DNA from: Cyanobacteria bacterium FACHB-502
GTDB taxonomy: Bacteria > Cyanobacteriota > Cyanobacteriia > Elainellales > Elainellaceae
Length of the DNA stretch: 64,000 nt
Assembly (NCBI GenBank): GCA_014695325.1
Contig: JACJNZ010000029.1
Span: 310,001-374,000 of the forward strand
Reading direction: 5' to 3'
Below are positions 27,222 through 35,967 of the stretch, one piece after another. The position numbers were made by a program, and so were the translations under genes. Position 1 is the first letter of the stretch; each line of letters opens with the position of its first letter. The notes beneath the pieces were generated by a model that searched no databases, was not told the origin of the DNA, and was given only the letters and a program-made list of their open reading frames with translations.

Positions 27222-27410
27222 ATGGCTAAAGGTGTCCGAATTATTATCACTCTGGAATGTACGGAATGCCGTAGCAACCCAGACAAGCGTTCCTACGGGG
27301 TGTCTCGCTACACCACGCAGAAGAACCGCCGTAACACGACTGGCAGACTCGAACTGAAAAAGTTCTGCACCCACTGCAACCGTCACACGGCTCACAAAGA
27401 AATTAAGTAA
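27222..27410 (+). CDS. rpmG: Ribosomal protein L33
   Basis: 62-residue large-subunit protein beginning [16 protein letters not shown]. Four cysteines in two CxxC pairs (CTEC and CTHC) form the zinc-ribbon type of L33. It is first in a rpmG-rpsR-RNase run on the plus strand, with 79 bp to rpsR. L33 and S18 side by side is the normal cyanobacterial and plastid order. Confidence 0.98.
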   Translation: MAKGVRIIITLECTECRSNPDKRSYGVSRYTTQKNRRNTTGRLELKKFCTHCNRHTAHKEIK

Positions 27411-27489
27411 TTTCTTGCCTGAATCCTGGACTCACTGTTGACCGTTGATTTTTTCTAATTTCTTCTACAGATAAAGCAAATCTTGACCT

Positions 27490-27705
27490 ATGACTTACTT
27501 TCGTCGCCGCGTCTCTCCGATCAAGCCTGGTGATCCGATCGACTATAAAGATGTTGATCTGCTCCGCAAATACGTCACCGAACGAGGAAAAATCCTGCCT
27601 CGCCGGATTACGGGTCTGACTGCCAAACAGCAGCGCGATCTGACTCAAGCAATCAAGCGGGCACGCATTCTCGCGCTCCTGCCGTTCGTGAATCAGGAAG
27701 GTTAG
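27490..27705 (+). CDS. rpsR: Ribosomal protein S18
   Basis: 71-residue small-subunit protein with the hallmark core [20 protein letters not shown] and [14 protein letters not shown] followed by an alanine/arginine-rich [11 protein letters not shown] end. Binds 16S rRNA with S6. It sits between rpmG and the RNase II/R gene. Confidence 0.98.
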   Translation: MTYFRRRVSPIKPGDPIDYKDVDLLRKYVTERGKILPRRITGLTAKQQRDLTQAIKRARILALLPFVNQEG

Positions 27706-27793
27706 TGGATTCGGGTGTGGGTGGAGGGGATTCTATCCCGATATGCTGATAGTGGGAAAATTCCCTACGCTTACAACCCTCGTCACAGCACAC

Positions 27794-29827
27794 ATGGAAA
27801 AGGGCACTTTAGTTGAATTTCGACTGCAAGGCGATCAGCCGGAGAAAGGACGACCGCGCCGCTTGGCGGTAGTCGATCGCCCCGAAGGAAAAAAGCATTT
27901 GATCGTCCTTGATGAGCGAGGACAGTCCCACACGCTGCATCCTCGTCAAATCACCTATACGATCGCCAGAGAAGCTTATCAGTCCAAAGAGATTTCCGGC
28001 TTCTGGCAGTCGATTCAGCCCTATCTTGATCCTTCTAGCTTGGAAGTTGCCTGGGAACTGCTCGTGGAAGACGGAGAAGCAGTCGAACCCGCAACAATGG
28101 CAATGCTCCTTTTCTCCGACACAAGCCCATCGCTTTGCTATGCGGCTTATTATTTACTCTCCGAAGACAAGCTTTACTTTAAGCAAAAGGGCGATCGCTA
28201 CGAGCCGCGACCCGTTGCCCAGGTGAATGAACTCAAGCATCAAGCCACGATCGAGGCACAGCGAGTCCAGGAATGGCAGGGATTTTTGTCACGCTTACAA
28301 CAAGCCCTGACCGGAGAATCGATAGAATGGCAGGTGAGCGATCGTCCCCGGTTAGAAGCCCTTGAACGGTTCGCGCTGTTAGGTGAAGAAGCCACACATC
28401 GCACCCCAGCTCTGGAAACCCTGTCTGCACTGGGTAAACCGGAAACCGCCCAAGCTGCTTTTCAGCTTTTGGTAGACCTTCGCCTCTGGAGTCCCCACGA
28501 AAACTTGTTCTTGCGGCGGAGCCAGATTCCAACCCAATTCGCTCAAAGGGTACTTGAAATGGCTCACAGTCGCATTGCATCACCGCCGCCTGACCCAGAC
28601 CGCGATCGGCTTGACCTGACTCAGCTCAAAGTTTATACAATCGACGACGAAAGCACCCGCGAAATTGATGACGGGGTGAGTGTCGAGTTTTTGCCAGACG
28701 GACGACACCGGCTCTGGGTACACATTGCCGACCCGACGCGCTGGGTCATGCCCGGAGACGACCTGGATCTGGAAGCCCGCCGCCGCAGCACCACAGTTTA
28801 TCTGCCCACGGGAATGATCCCAATGTTTCCGTCCGAGCTGGCAACCGGCCCAATGAGCCTCAACCAGGGGCAGGTTTGTACCGCGCTCAGCTTTGGTGTG
28901 ATTTTGGACGAGATGGGGGCGATCGAAGAATACGAAATTCATCCCAGCTTGATCAAGCCCACCTACCGCCTCACCTATGAAGATGTAGACGAAATGCTGG
29001 AATTACAGGTTGAGGCAGAACCCGAAATCGAAGCAATCTCAATCTGGGCAAAGCGACGCAACGCCTGGAGACAGTCTCAGGGGGCAATCAGCATTCGGAT
29101 GCCCGAATCTTCGATCAAAGTGCGAGACGACGAGATTACGATCGACGTACTGGATGACTCGCTCTCGCGCAATCTGGTCGCCGAAATGATGATCCTGACC
29201 GGAGAAGTTGCCGGACGCTATGGCGAAGAACACCATCTGCCGCTGCCTTTTCGGGGACAACCCCAGCCCGAATTGCCTCCAGAAGAAGAGCTCATGCAGC
29301 TTCCCGCCGGACCCGTGCGCTACTGCGCGATTCGTCGCTGTATGCCTCGTAGCGAAGTTAGTTTGACGCCTGCCCGCCATGCGAGCCTCGGGCTCAACAC
29401 CTATACGCAGGTCACTTCCCCCATTCGCCGCTATGCCGATCTGCTGGCACATTTTCAAATCAAGGCACACCTGCGGGGTGCACCGCTGCCCTTCTCGCCC
29501 GAAGAAGCCCAGGAACTGATTCAATCAGTTAGCAACACTGCCTACGAATCCACCCTGGTCGAGCGACAAACGAATCGCTACTGGGGCTTAGAGTATCTGC
29601 GTCGCCATGCCGATGTGGTCTGGCAAGTGCTAATGCTGCGCTGGCTGCGCGAACACGAGAATCTGGGACTGGTGCTGATCGAAGACTTGGGCCTGGAAAT
29701 GGCAATGCGGTTTAACCGATCGGTTGAAGTGGGCGATCGGCTGGAAATCAAAGTGTCCTACGTTGACCCACGTCAGGACATTATCCAATTTACAGAAGTC
29801 ACAGGCTCAATGGCGCAAACAGCTTAG
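27794..29827 (+). CDS. RNase II/RNase R family 3'-5' exoribonuclease
   Basis: 677 residues from ATG 27794 (MEKGTLVEFRLQG). Processive hydrolytic 3'-5' exoribonuclease. The catalytic RNB domain starts at about residue 265 with the four-aspartate motif TIDDESTREIDDGVSVE. RYADLLAHFQ and SPIRRYADL follow, then a short S1-like C-terminus. The N-terminal OB regions are reduced, as in cyanobacterial RNase II-type enzymes. An upstream in-frame ATG at 27743 has a GGAGG 13 bases before it and could be used. It follows rpsR by 88 bp and ends at a terminator. Confidence 0.93.
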   Translation: MEKGTLVEFRLQGDQPEKGRPRRLAVVDRPEGKKHLIVLDERGQSHTLHPRQITYTIAREAYQSKEISGFWQSIQPYLDPSSLEVAWELLVEDGEAVEPATMAMLLFSDTSPSLCYAAYYLLSEDKLYFKQKGDRYEPRPVAQVNELKHQATIEAQRVQEWQGFLSRLQQALTGESIEWQVSDRPRLEALERFALLGEEATHRTPALETLSALGKPETAQAAFQLLVDLRLWSPHENLFLRRSQIPTQFAQRVLEMAHSRIASPPPDPDRDRLDLTQLKVYTIDDESTREIDDGVSVEFLPDGRHRLWVHIADPTRWVMPGDDLDLEARRRSTTVYLPTGMIPMFPSELATGPMSLNQGQVCTALSFGVILDEMGAIEEYEIHPSLIKPTYRLTYEDVDEMLELQVEAEPEIEAISIWAKRRNAWRQSQGAISIRMPESSIKVRDDEITIDVLDDSLSRNLVAEMMILTGEVAGRYGEEHHLPLPFRGQPQPELPPEEELMQLPAGPVRYCAIRRCMPRSEVSLTPARHASLGLNTYTQVTSPIRRYADLLAHFQIKAHLRGAPLPFSPEEAQELIQSVSNTAYESTLVERQTNRYWGLEYLRRHADVVWQVLMLRWLREHENLGLVLIEDLGLEMAMRFNRSVEVGDRLEIKVSYVDPRQDIIQFTEVTGSMAQTA

Positions 29828-29846
29828 GAGCTGCTTCGGCGTCCTC

Positions 29847-29886
29847 AAACAGCCCGAATTGCCGTAAGCTAGGAAGGCTGTTTTTT
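29847..29886 (+). terminator. Rho-independent terminator of the rpmG-rpsR-RNase unit
   Basis: AAACAGCC and GGCTGTTT pair across a 21-nt loop, ending in six T, 20 bp after the RNase stop and before xthA. Confidence 0.75.
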
Positions 29887-29915
29887 GCTGCCCGGACTGC
29901 CCTAGAGAGAGTGCC

Positions 29916-30701
29916 ATGAAGATTGCCACCTGGAATGTCAACTCGATTCGATCGCGCCTTGATCAGGTGCAAACCTGGCTCAAATCCAGCGAAGTTGATC
30001 TGCTGTGCGTCCAGGAAACCAAGGTTGTCGATGAAGACTTTCCGCGATCGATCTTTACAGACCTGGGCTATCACACTTACATTTCAGGACAGAAATCCTA
30101 TAACGGCGTTGCTCTGATTAGCCGCACCCCTCTGGAAGCTGTCAGCATTGGCTTTGCTGAAGTCGTTGGTAGTTCCGCAGCATCTTTTGAGGCACAAAAG
30201 CGAGTCATTAGCGGCGTTCTAAACGGCATTCGCATTGTGAATCTTTACGTGCCTAACGGCTCAGAAGTCGGCAGCGAAAAATACGAATACAAGCTAAACT
30301 GGCTTGCCGTGCTGCGCGACTACCTCAAGGCTTGGCAAACCGATCACGCTGAAATCCTGGTGTGCGGAGACTTCAACATTGCCCCCGAAGACCGGGACAT
30401 CTACGACCCCAAAGGCAAAGACACTCACATTATGTCCTCGCCAGCAGAACGAGAGGCACTTCAGCGATCGGTTTTCGACCTGGGATTTACAGATGGCTGC
30501 CGTCAGTTTCATGAGGACGGGCAATTTACCTGGTGGGACTACCGCACGGGCGGCTTTCAGCGGAATCGCGGCTGGCGCATCGACCATCACTATCTCTCAG
30601 AGAAATTGCGCGATCGTGCCCAGACTTGTGCAGTAGATATTGTGCCTCGTGGCTGGGAGAAACCGAGCGATCATGCCCCTGTGACGGTGGAATTGCTTTA
30701 A
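29916..30701 (+). CDS. xthA: Exodeoxyribonuclease III (AP endonuclease)
   Basis: 261-residue repair enzyme that cleaves at abasic sites and has 3'-5' exonuclease and 3'-phosphatase activity. Endonuclease/exonuclease/phosphatase fold with MKIATWNVNSIRSRL, CVQETK (catalytic Glu), VNLYVPNG, VCGDFNIAPED, and the terminal SDHAPV with catalytic Asp-His. Full family length. It is transcribed separately after the upstream terminator. Confidence 0.97.
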   Translation: MKIATWNVNSIRSRLDQVQTWLKSSEVDLLCVQETKVVDEDFPRSIFTDLGYHTYISGQKSYNGVALISRTPLEAVSIGFAEVVGSSAASFEAQKRVISGVLNGIRIVNLYVPNGSEVGSEKYEYKLNWLAVLRDYLKAWQTDHAEILVCGDFNIAPEDRDIYDPKGKDTHIMSSPAEREALQRSVFDLGFTDGCRQFHEDGQFTWWDYRTGGFQRNRGWRIDHHYLSEKLRDRAQTCAVDIVPRGWEKPSDHAPVTVELL

Positions 30702-30739
30702 GAGTGAGTGAATGGGGAAATGAAGCAAGGGGTTGAGAC

Positions 30740-30764
30740 GATTCCCGGTAGGGAAAACTGCTTT
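30740..30764. repeat. Dispersed small palindrome (family CCC..GGGAAAACTGCTTT)
   Basis: GATTCCCGGTAGGGAAAACT followed by GCTTT resembles 16665-16690. It lies between the convergent xthA and gloB genes. Confidence 0.6.
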
Positions 30765-30788
30765 GCGTCATCCTAGATTTGCATCACC

Positions 30789-31562
30789 CTAGAACTGATC
30801 CTTCATGCCTCGCAGTCGAGCGAAGGTTTGAATTGGGTCATGGCTTTTGACCTTCATTTGAAGGACAGGCTGATCCCAGCGTAGAAAGGGATTGGTCCGT
30901 TTTTCTTCCCCCAGCAGTGAGGGAATCGTTGCTTCCGATCGTCCTCTTAACTGATTAACCTGGGCTACGCGATGCTGTAAATCCTGGTTTTGCTCGTCCA
31001 CCGTTAACGCAAACTGAAGATTTTTCTGCGTATATTCATGGGCACACCAGATGCGCGTATCATCCGGGAGCGATCGAATCTTGGTCAGGGAATTCACCAT
31101 CTGCATCGGAGAGCCTTCAAACAGCCTGCCACAGCCGCCCGCAAATAGTGTATCGCCGCAAAACAGTTCACCGGGTTCTCCGGGATGAACAGGCGCGAAG
31201 TAATAGGCAATATGAGCCTTGGTGTGTCCCGGCACGTCCAGGACTTCCGCCGATCGATCAGCAAATGTCACTCGATCGCCCTCCTGCAAAAATATTTGCT
31301 GTCCAGGAATTCTGCCTCGATCGGATGCTCCACCGTGAACGATCGCCTCTGGAAAAGTTCGGAGAAGCTGAGCATTGCCTCCTACATGATCACTGTGGTG
31401 ATGGGTGTTCAAAATCGAGACTAGTCTCGCATTCAGGTTGCTTAAACAGCGTAGAACTGGCTCTGCTTCAGCCGGATCAATTACGGCAGCAGTCTGAGAA
31501 TTGGGATCATGCAGCACAAAAATATAGTTATCAGATAGGGCAGGAAGTCGGTGAATTTGCAT
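30789..31562 (-). CDS. gloB: Hydroxyacylglutathione hydrolase (glyoxalase II)
   Basis: 257-residue metallo-beta-lactamase-fold enzyme that hydrolyses S-D-lactoylglutathione in methylglyoxal detoxification. The bimetal site is visible as [10 protein letters not shown], with further ligand His in [12 protein letters not shown], Asp in [16 protein letters not shown] and His in [13 protein letters not shown]. Full length. Convergent with xthA. Upstream (31654-31680) is a TTCTCAC/GTGAGAA inverted repeat in the divergent promoter region. Confidence 0.96.
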   Translation of the reverse strand: MQIHRLPALSDNYIFVLHDPNSQTAAVIDPAEAEPVLRCLSNLNARLVSILNTHHHSDHVGGNAQLLRTFPEAIVHGGASDRGRIPGQQIFLQEGDRVTFADRSAEVLDVPGHTKAHIAYYFAPVHPGEPGELFCGDTLFAGGCGRLFEGSPMQMVNSLTKIRSLPDDTRIWCAHEYTQKNLQFALTVDEQNQDLQHRVAQVNQLRGRSEATIPSLLGEEKRTNPFLRWDQPVLQMKVKSHDPIQTFARLRGMKDQF

Positions 31563-31653
31563 TACTGAGTCCAGGGTTCACACAGTTCTTTCTGTATTTT
31601 CGCTCAGGTTTCCGAAAAATTGGCCTGCTAAAGTTAATTGAGGCTTTACAGGA

Positions 31654-31680
31654 TTCTCACCCTCTCTTTGCCTGTGAGAA
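31654..31680. promoter_or_regulatory. Inverted repeat in the gloB / small-gene divergent region
   Basis: TTCTCAC and GTGAGAA are perfect 7-bp arms separated by 13 bp, about 90 bp upstream of gloB and 125 bp upstream of the small gene at 31805. A hairpin or operator is possible. Confidence 0.35.
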
Positions 31681-31804
31681 AGAAGCCTTTTGCGGAATAG
31701 AAGAACGGGCAAAGGCAACCAATTTGATTTCGCTTTAATTCATATCAGCTTCAACTCAAATCTAAACGTCCTGCCATCAGTTACGGTAGGAGTAGGGGTA
31801 TAGA

Positions 31805-32011
31805 ATGGTTCGCGTTACAGCTCAAAAATCAGCCGAAGCTGCTCGACGATTGATCAATCGCACCAGGTTAACCCAACAGATCAGCTGCAAAGATTATTTT
31901 TATCTAACTTCTGTAATTCTGGCAGATACATCACTTAGCGAGGCAGAAAGGCGACAGATTAATCGTCTTTTCGATGACGTTCAAACAGGGCATTTACATC
32001 TGATTGATTAG
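31805..32011 (+). CDS. Small protein of unknown function (68 aa)
   Basis: MVRVTAQKSAEAARRLINRT opens a 68-residue soluble protein with a helical, basic N-terminus and an acidic C-terminal helix (LSEAERRQINRLFDDVQTGH). I do not recognise a family. It is supported as a gene by GGAGTAGGGG about 10 bases upstream of the ATG and by a well-formed terminator at 32078-32112. That makes it an independent monocistronic unit. The ending resembles small helical regulatory proteins, but no function is claimed. Confidence 0.7.
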   Translation: MVRVTAQKSAEAARRLINRTRLTQQISCKDYFYLTSVILADTSLSEAERRQINRLFDDVQTGHLHLID

Positions 32012-32040
32012 ATTTGAGAGTTCGATTTGAATATATTTCA

Positions 32041-32059
32041 GTTTAGAGAAGTTTAGAGA
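32041..32059. repeat. Direct duplication GTTTAGAGA, period 10
   Basis: GTTTAGAGA at 32041-32049 and 32051-32059, downstream of the small gene. Confidence 0.65.
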
Positions 32060-32077
32060 CATTAGTTCTTACTGCGC

Positions 32078-32112
32078 CAGTGCGTTCTTTGGGAAGGATG
32101 CACTGTTTTTTT
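32078..32112 (+). terminator. Rho-independent terminator of the 68-aa gene
   Basis: CAGTGC and GCACTG form a 6-bp stem with a 16-nt loop, followed by seven T. Confidence 0.8.
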
Positions 32113-32258
32113 CAGGTTCACTTTTTCTCGGTAATCTCCTCAAACTCCAGGGAATCCTAGAGCTAATCAAAGAGTTCGCCTAAATCAACCCCAGTGATGC
32201 CATTTTTTAACCTAAGTTGGCATCCATCACCTAACGCAGCAATTCAACATTAAAACTT

Positions 32259-33449
32259 ATGGATTTTCAGCGTCGTACAACCAAGCCAACCGTCTCACTT
32301 GTAGTCAGTGACTTATCAAAAAGTGGTGCTGGTCGCTGGGGTGGAGGCGTTCGTCCGTTCCTACTGGCTCAAGCTTTACGGCAATTGGGACATCGCGTCA
32401 AAATTTTTGGATTTGGCGATGACCCTGCGATCGCTTATACAGTTGACTTGCCGATTGTGACGATCGCGCCAACGGATTATCCCAAATTCTTCCAGTCTGC
32501 GCGTCATCTCATGAAGCAAATTGATGGCGATATTATCTATGCCTACAAACCGAAGCCTACAAGCTTTGGAATTTCCCTGCTTCATCGTTTGAAAACACGC
32601 CGCCCTCTGATCCTGGACATTGATGACTGGGAGCTAAGCTGGCATGGCGGAGAAGATTGGAAATACTGCCCGACGCTAAAACAGTTTGCTAGAGATGTGT
32701 TGAAACCGAAGGGTGCTTTGCGACAGCCTGATCATCCGCTTTATCTAAGCTGGATCGAGAAGCTTGTCTCGCATGCGAATGCCGTAACAGTTCATACCCA
32801 ATTTCTCCAGCACCGTTTCGGCGGCACGTGCGTTCCCAACGGCAAGGATATATCATTGTTCGACCCGCAGCGGTATGACGCTCAAGCGGCTAAACAGCAC
32901 TTTGGACTTTCTGACTATCGAGTGCTGATGTTTCCGGGCGCACCTCGCCCCTACAAAGGGGTTGAAGATATTTTGATGGCGTTAGAGCAGCTCAACCAGC
33001 CCGACTTACGGTTAGTGATTGTGGGCGGCAGTCCCTACGACGATTACGACAGTCACCTGATGCAGCGATGGGGACAATGGCTGATCAAATTACCCGCGCT
33101 TTCGCATGAAAAAATGCCAGAGGCGATCGCCGCCAGCGATATTGTGGTTGTCCCCCAGCGAGACACGCCAGCAGCCCAGGCTCAGTTTCCGTTAAAGCTT
33201 ACTGACGGCATGGCAATGGCAAAACCGATTCTGGCTACTCGTGTCGGTGATATTCCACAGATCCTAGGGAATACGGGCTATCTCGTTGATTCTAGTTCCC
33301 CCACTCAGCTTGCGGCTGAGATCACCCACATCTTTGCCAATCTTGCGGAGGCGATCGATCGGGGTCGGCGTGCCAGGGAGCGGTGCAGGGAGCATTACAG
33401 CCTGGAAGCAATGAGTCATCGGCTTGCCCCAGTGTTAGAAAACTGCTGA
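32259..33449 (+). CDS. Glycosyltransferase family 4 protein
   Basis: 396-residue GT-B-fold enzyme, probably cytoplasmic or peripheral on the membrane. The glycine-rich N-terminal SGAGRWGGGVRPFLLAQAL is the acceptor-side loop. The C-terminal half has VLMFPGAPRPYKGVEDIL and VVVPQRD followed by KLTDGMAMAKPILAT, a variant of the E-x7-E donor site region where KLTDGMAMAKP replaces the usual KVLEAMA-type motif. Likely transfers a sugar to a polysaccharide or lipid; acceptor unknown. Stands alone, with no other polysaccharide genes nearby. A GGGCAG/CTGCCC hairpin without a T run follows about 20 bp after the stop. Confidence 0.88.
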   Translation: MDFQRRTTKPTVSLVVSDLSKSGAGRWGGGVRPFLLAQALRQLGHRVKIFGFGDDPAIAYTVDLPIVTIAPTDYPKFFQSARHLMKQIDGDIIYAYKPKPTSFGISLLHRLKTRRPLILDIDDWELSWHGGEDWKYCPTLKQFARDVLKPKGALRQPDHPLYLSWIEKLVSHANAVTVHTQFLQHRFGGTCVPNGKDISLFDPQRYDAQAAKQHFGLSDYRVLMFPGAPRPYKGVEDILMALEQLNQPDLRLVIVGGSPYDDYDSHLMQRWGQWLIKLPALSHEKMPEAIAASDIVVVPQRDTPAAQAQFPLKLTDGMAMAKPILATRVGDIPQILGNTGYLVDSSSPTQLAAEITHIFANLAEAIDRGRRARERCREHYSLEAMSHRLAPVLENC

Positions 33450-33526
33450 TAATCGGTTAGAGGGCAGATTGGCAACTGCCCCAACAACCTGATTATGCTC
33501 TTACAGGAAATAGGGATAAGGAAACC

Positions 33527-34093
33527 CTAAACAGAAGCCATTTCACGCTCAGGCAAACTGCGAAGCTTGTGGGTGTTTTCCAGCAGGCTTTGAGCAAAGG
33601 CGTCTAATCGCTTCGAGAGATCAGAATCAACAAGTTCACCCTGCTGATTAAACGCTTTCCAGGCTTGTCCGATCGCCACCTGTTCAGGAATCGTCCAGGC
33701 ATGAACCCAGCGCATGATAATTCGCAGATCATTCAGGGCGTTGCTGTTCGACTGTCCACCCAGAACGCTGATAAAGCCCGTTACTTTGCCAGAGAATTCT
33801 TCAAAGCCCATCAAGTCCAGCGCATTCTTCAGCACACCGCTAATGCTGCCGTGATATTCGGGGGTTGCCAGAATAATCCCATCTGCTTCACGGACTGCAT
33901 CCCTCAGCTTCTCAACGTCTGGATGGTTAGGATAGTCTTTGCCACCATCACAAAAGGGAAGATCTAGCTCTCGTAAGTCTAAAACCTCGACTTCAGCGCC
34001 TAACGCCTCAATTCGCTCCATTGCAATTTCTAAGGCTTGCTGACTGTAAGAATCAGCTCTCAAACTGCCGCCAATACCAACAACCTTGATCAT
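33527..34093 (-). CDS. NADPH-dependent FMN reductase family protein
   Basis: 188-residue flavodoxin-like protein. FMN phosphate loop GGSLRADSYSQQ at the N-terminus, then LPFCDGGKDYPNHP and the TPEYHGSISGVLKNALD segment typical of the ArsH/SsuE/azoreductase group. Reduces FMN or quinones/azo compounds with NADPH; the physiological substrate is unknown. Single gene between the convergent glycosyltransferase and crtR. Confidence 0.92.
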   Translation of the reverse strand: MIKVVGIGGSLRADSYSQQALEIAMERIEALGAEVEVLDLRELDLPFCDGGKDYPNHPDVEKLRDAVREADGIILATPEYHGSISGVLKNALDLMGFEEFSGKVTGFISVLGGQSNSNALNDLRIIMRWVHAWTIPEQVAIGQAWKAFNQQGELVDSDLSKRLDAFAQSLLENTHKLRSLPEREMASV

Positions 34094-34296
34094 AGGGCTG
34101 AGTCCTTAGACAACTAATCTTAGCTATTTTTTAATATAGCTTAAGCAAAGTTGTAATGACTACGACTTAGGAGAGAGATGGAAAGCAGAGCTGAGGATGG
34201 AGAGCCGGAAACAAGAAAAGAGGGGAGTGAGATGTCCTTCGCTTTCTTCGGACGACCCATTCCCCCTAATGCAGCCAGAATCGGCAGCCAAAATCG

Positions 34297-35250
34297 CTAT
34301 GCTGCTGATTGATGCGACTTATCCTGAATTGAGGTGATAGAAGCAGATTCAGCCTTTGCCGAGTCAGCAGTAAGCTTATGGCTGTGGAAATGGATTCCGA
34401 GAAAAACATCGTAAATGAAATTCCAGAAATCCTTGCCTTTCATCAAACCTAAAGTCTGATGGCAGCCTTTTGCGTCGAGGAGTGGCTTTGTGGCTCGATA
34501 AGCAGGCTGATACTTATACCAGGGAATCGAGGGCCATAGATGGTGGATCAGGTGATAGTTCTGCCCCATAATCAGCACGTTCAGAATTGGATTGGGGTAG
34601 ACCCGCGCATTCTTCCAGCGATCGCGCTCTTGGAAGGGACGATGAGGCAGGTAGTCAAAGAACAGCCCCAAAGCCAGACCAACAATGCCCGAAGGAATAA
34701 ACCAAAAATTAAAGATAAAGCCAACAAAGCCGTACTGTATCCCCAGGACGACGATCGTTATCACAATCAGCCGAGCGACTGCCCACTCTAGAAGCTCATA
34801 TTTGCGCCACAGCCGTCGCTTAAAAAAATAAATTTCGTGGTAGAAGAAGCGAGCCGAAATCAGCCAGAGCGGGCCGCCTCTAGACACATAGTGGTCGGGA
34901 TCGTTCTCTGGGTCATTTACATTGGCGTGGTGCTGCATGTGGACGCGGGTAAAGACCGGATAGGAAAATCCCAGCAGCAGGGCACTGCCATGACCCATCA
35001 GCGCATTCACAATTCGATTGCTATGGGCAACGTTGTGGGATGCGTCGTGAATGACTGTGCCCACCATATGGAGCGCAAGAACATTGGCGCAAAAGCAGAT
35101 CCAGTCGGGGACGTGCCAGCACCAATAGCCAATCGTGGATAGGATTGCCATGACTACTGAAACCAGGAACATGAGCAGCGTTGGATTCCATGCCCTCGGC
35201 GCGCCCAGGAATTCCCTCGGTACAGTCAGGGGCTGAACTGCCTCCGACAT
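34297..35250 (-). CDS. crtR: CrtR, beta-carotene hydroxylase (fatty-acid-desaturase superfamily)
   Basis: 317-residue membrane di-iron enzyme that hydroxylates beta-ionone rings to make zeaxanthin and, in some strains, myxoxanthophyll. Three histidine clusters are visible: HDASHN, HMQHHANV and NYHLIHHLWPS, with four to five membrane helices between. The overall pattern (GAPRAWNPTLLMF start, PYHRPF-like YLPHRPFQERDRW) is that of cyanobacterial CrtR rather than an acyl-lipid desaturase. The start ATG is set by MSEAVQPLTVPREFLG. Confidence 0.93.
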   Translation of the reverse strand: MSEAVQPLTVPREFLGAPRAWNPTLLMFLVSVVMAILSTIGYWCWHVPDWICFCANVLALHMVGTVIHDASHNVAHSNRIVNALMGHGSALLLGFSYPVFTRVHMQHHANVNDPENDPDHYVSRGGPLWLISARFFYHEIYFFKRRLWRKYELLEWAVARLIVITIVVLGIQYGFVGFIFNFWFIPSGIVGLALGLFFDYLPHRPFQERDRWKNARVYPNPILNVLIMGQNYHLIHHLWPSIPWYKYQPAYRATKPLLDAKGCHQTLGLMKGKDFWNFIYDVFLGIHFHSHKLTADSAKAESASITSIQDKSHQSAA

Positions 35251-35480
35251 CGTCTGTTTTCTCCTTACAGCTAAATTGAGCGACTTGCCCTCGTTCGCAG
35301 GCCCATTCGTAGGAACGAGCAGGATGCACTGAGATAAAACTTTACACTATTTTCCCCTTGTTCTCAGAAAACGCGGCGCAGTTTTTTGTTTAAGACAAAG
35401 GAAGCGGTGCAAAAAAATATGTTTCAGGCAAGCTTTAAAGATTCTACGGTCAGAAGGGTTCGCTGTGCTGATTTCTACAA

Positions 35481-35516
35481 AATGCAGGAACACAAAAGAA
35501 TGCAAGAACACAAAGT
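35481..35516. repeat. Direct duplication, period 18
   Basis: AATGCAGGAACACAAAAG at 35481 and AATGCAAGAACACAAAGT at 35499. Confidence 0.8.
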
Positions 35517-35880
35517 GGAACACACTCATTCGTCTCAGCGTCAGGCAATGCGGAACAATTCTTGCCTGGAGGCGATCGCATGAGGAAGGCAATTAACAAT
35601 TTTGTTCAGCTTAAAAAGTCACTCCAGGTTTTAGTCAAACAAAAGGTTTATCGCAGCTTAAGAGAAATAATTTAGACTTCCTTAAACTTTTATAGAAAAC
35701 GCAGGTTTACTCCGCAATACTACTGATAGAGATAGAAGCACGAACTAGCCGTGAAATCCTTACGGACTCTACCTAACGACCCGTTTGCGGGAGATTGTCA
35801 AGATTCGAGAGCCTCCCTTGATTTCCGTAGTTTCAACCTTAAACTCGTACGATGGACAGCTTATTAAGTGACCTATAGAA

Positions 35881-35897
35881 GGATGTTTCAAACATCC
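35881..35897. promoter_or_regulatory. Perfect 17-bp palindrome upstream of the TPR gene
   Basis: GGATGTTTCAAACATCC has 8-bp arms around a single central C. Possible operator or RNA hairpin; 70 bp before the ATG at 35968. Confidence 0.45.
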
Positions 35898-35967
35898 AAA
35901 ACTTAGAGACTGATCTTGAGATTCAAATCCGTTTGGCTCCACGAGCTTTAGCAACTGTGAGGATGGC

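Larger units (their letters stand above)
35251..35967. other. Long intergenic region between crtR and the TPR gene
   Basis: 717 bp between divergent genes, without a credible ORF. It contains a period-18 duplication (35481-35516) and, 70 bp before the TPR gene, a perfect 17-bp palindrome (35881-35897). A GGGAG/CTCCC pair (about 35789-35817) could form a hairpin. An untranslated leader or small RNA is possible but not shown. Confidence 0.55.

Noticed and set aside
27120-27395. 92-codon upstream extension of moeA
   Set aside because: Not MoeA-like and overlaps the ribosomal L33 gene on the other strand.
35347-35592. Opposing short open frames between crtR and the TPR gene
   Set aside because: They overlap each other, cover the direct repeat at 35481-35516 and resemble no family.
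35855-35945. tRNA-like region with anticodon TCA (possible selenocysteine or suppressor tRNA)
   Set aside because: Only the anticodon-arm-like palindrome fits. The T-arm has an A-C mismatch at the conserved G53-C61 position and no acceptor stem pairs.
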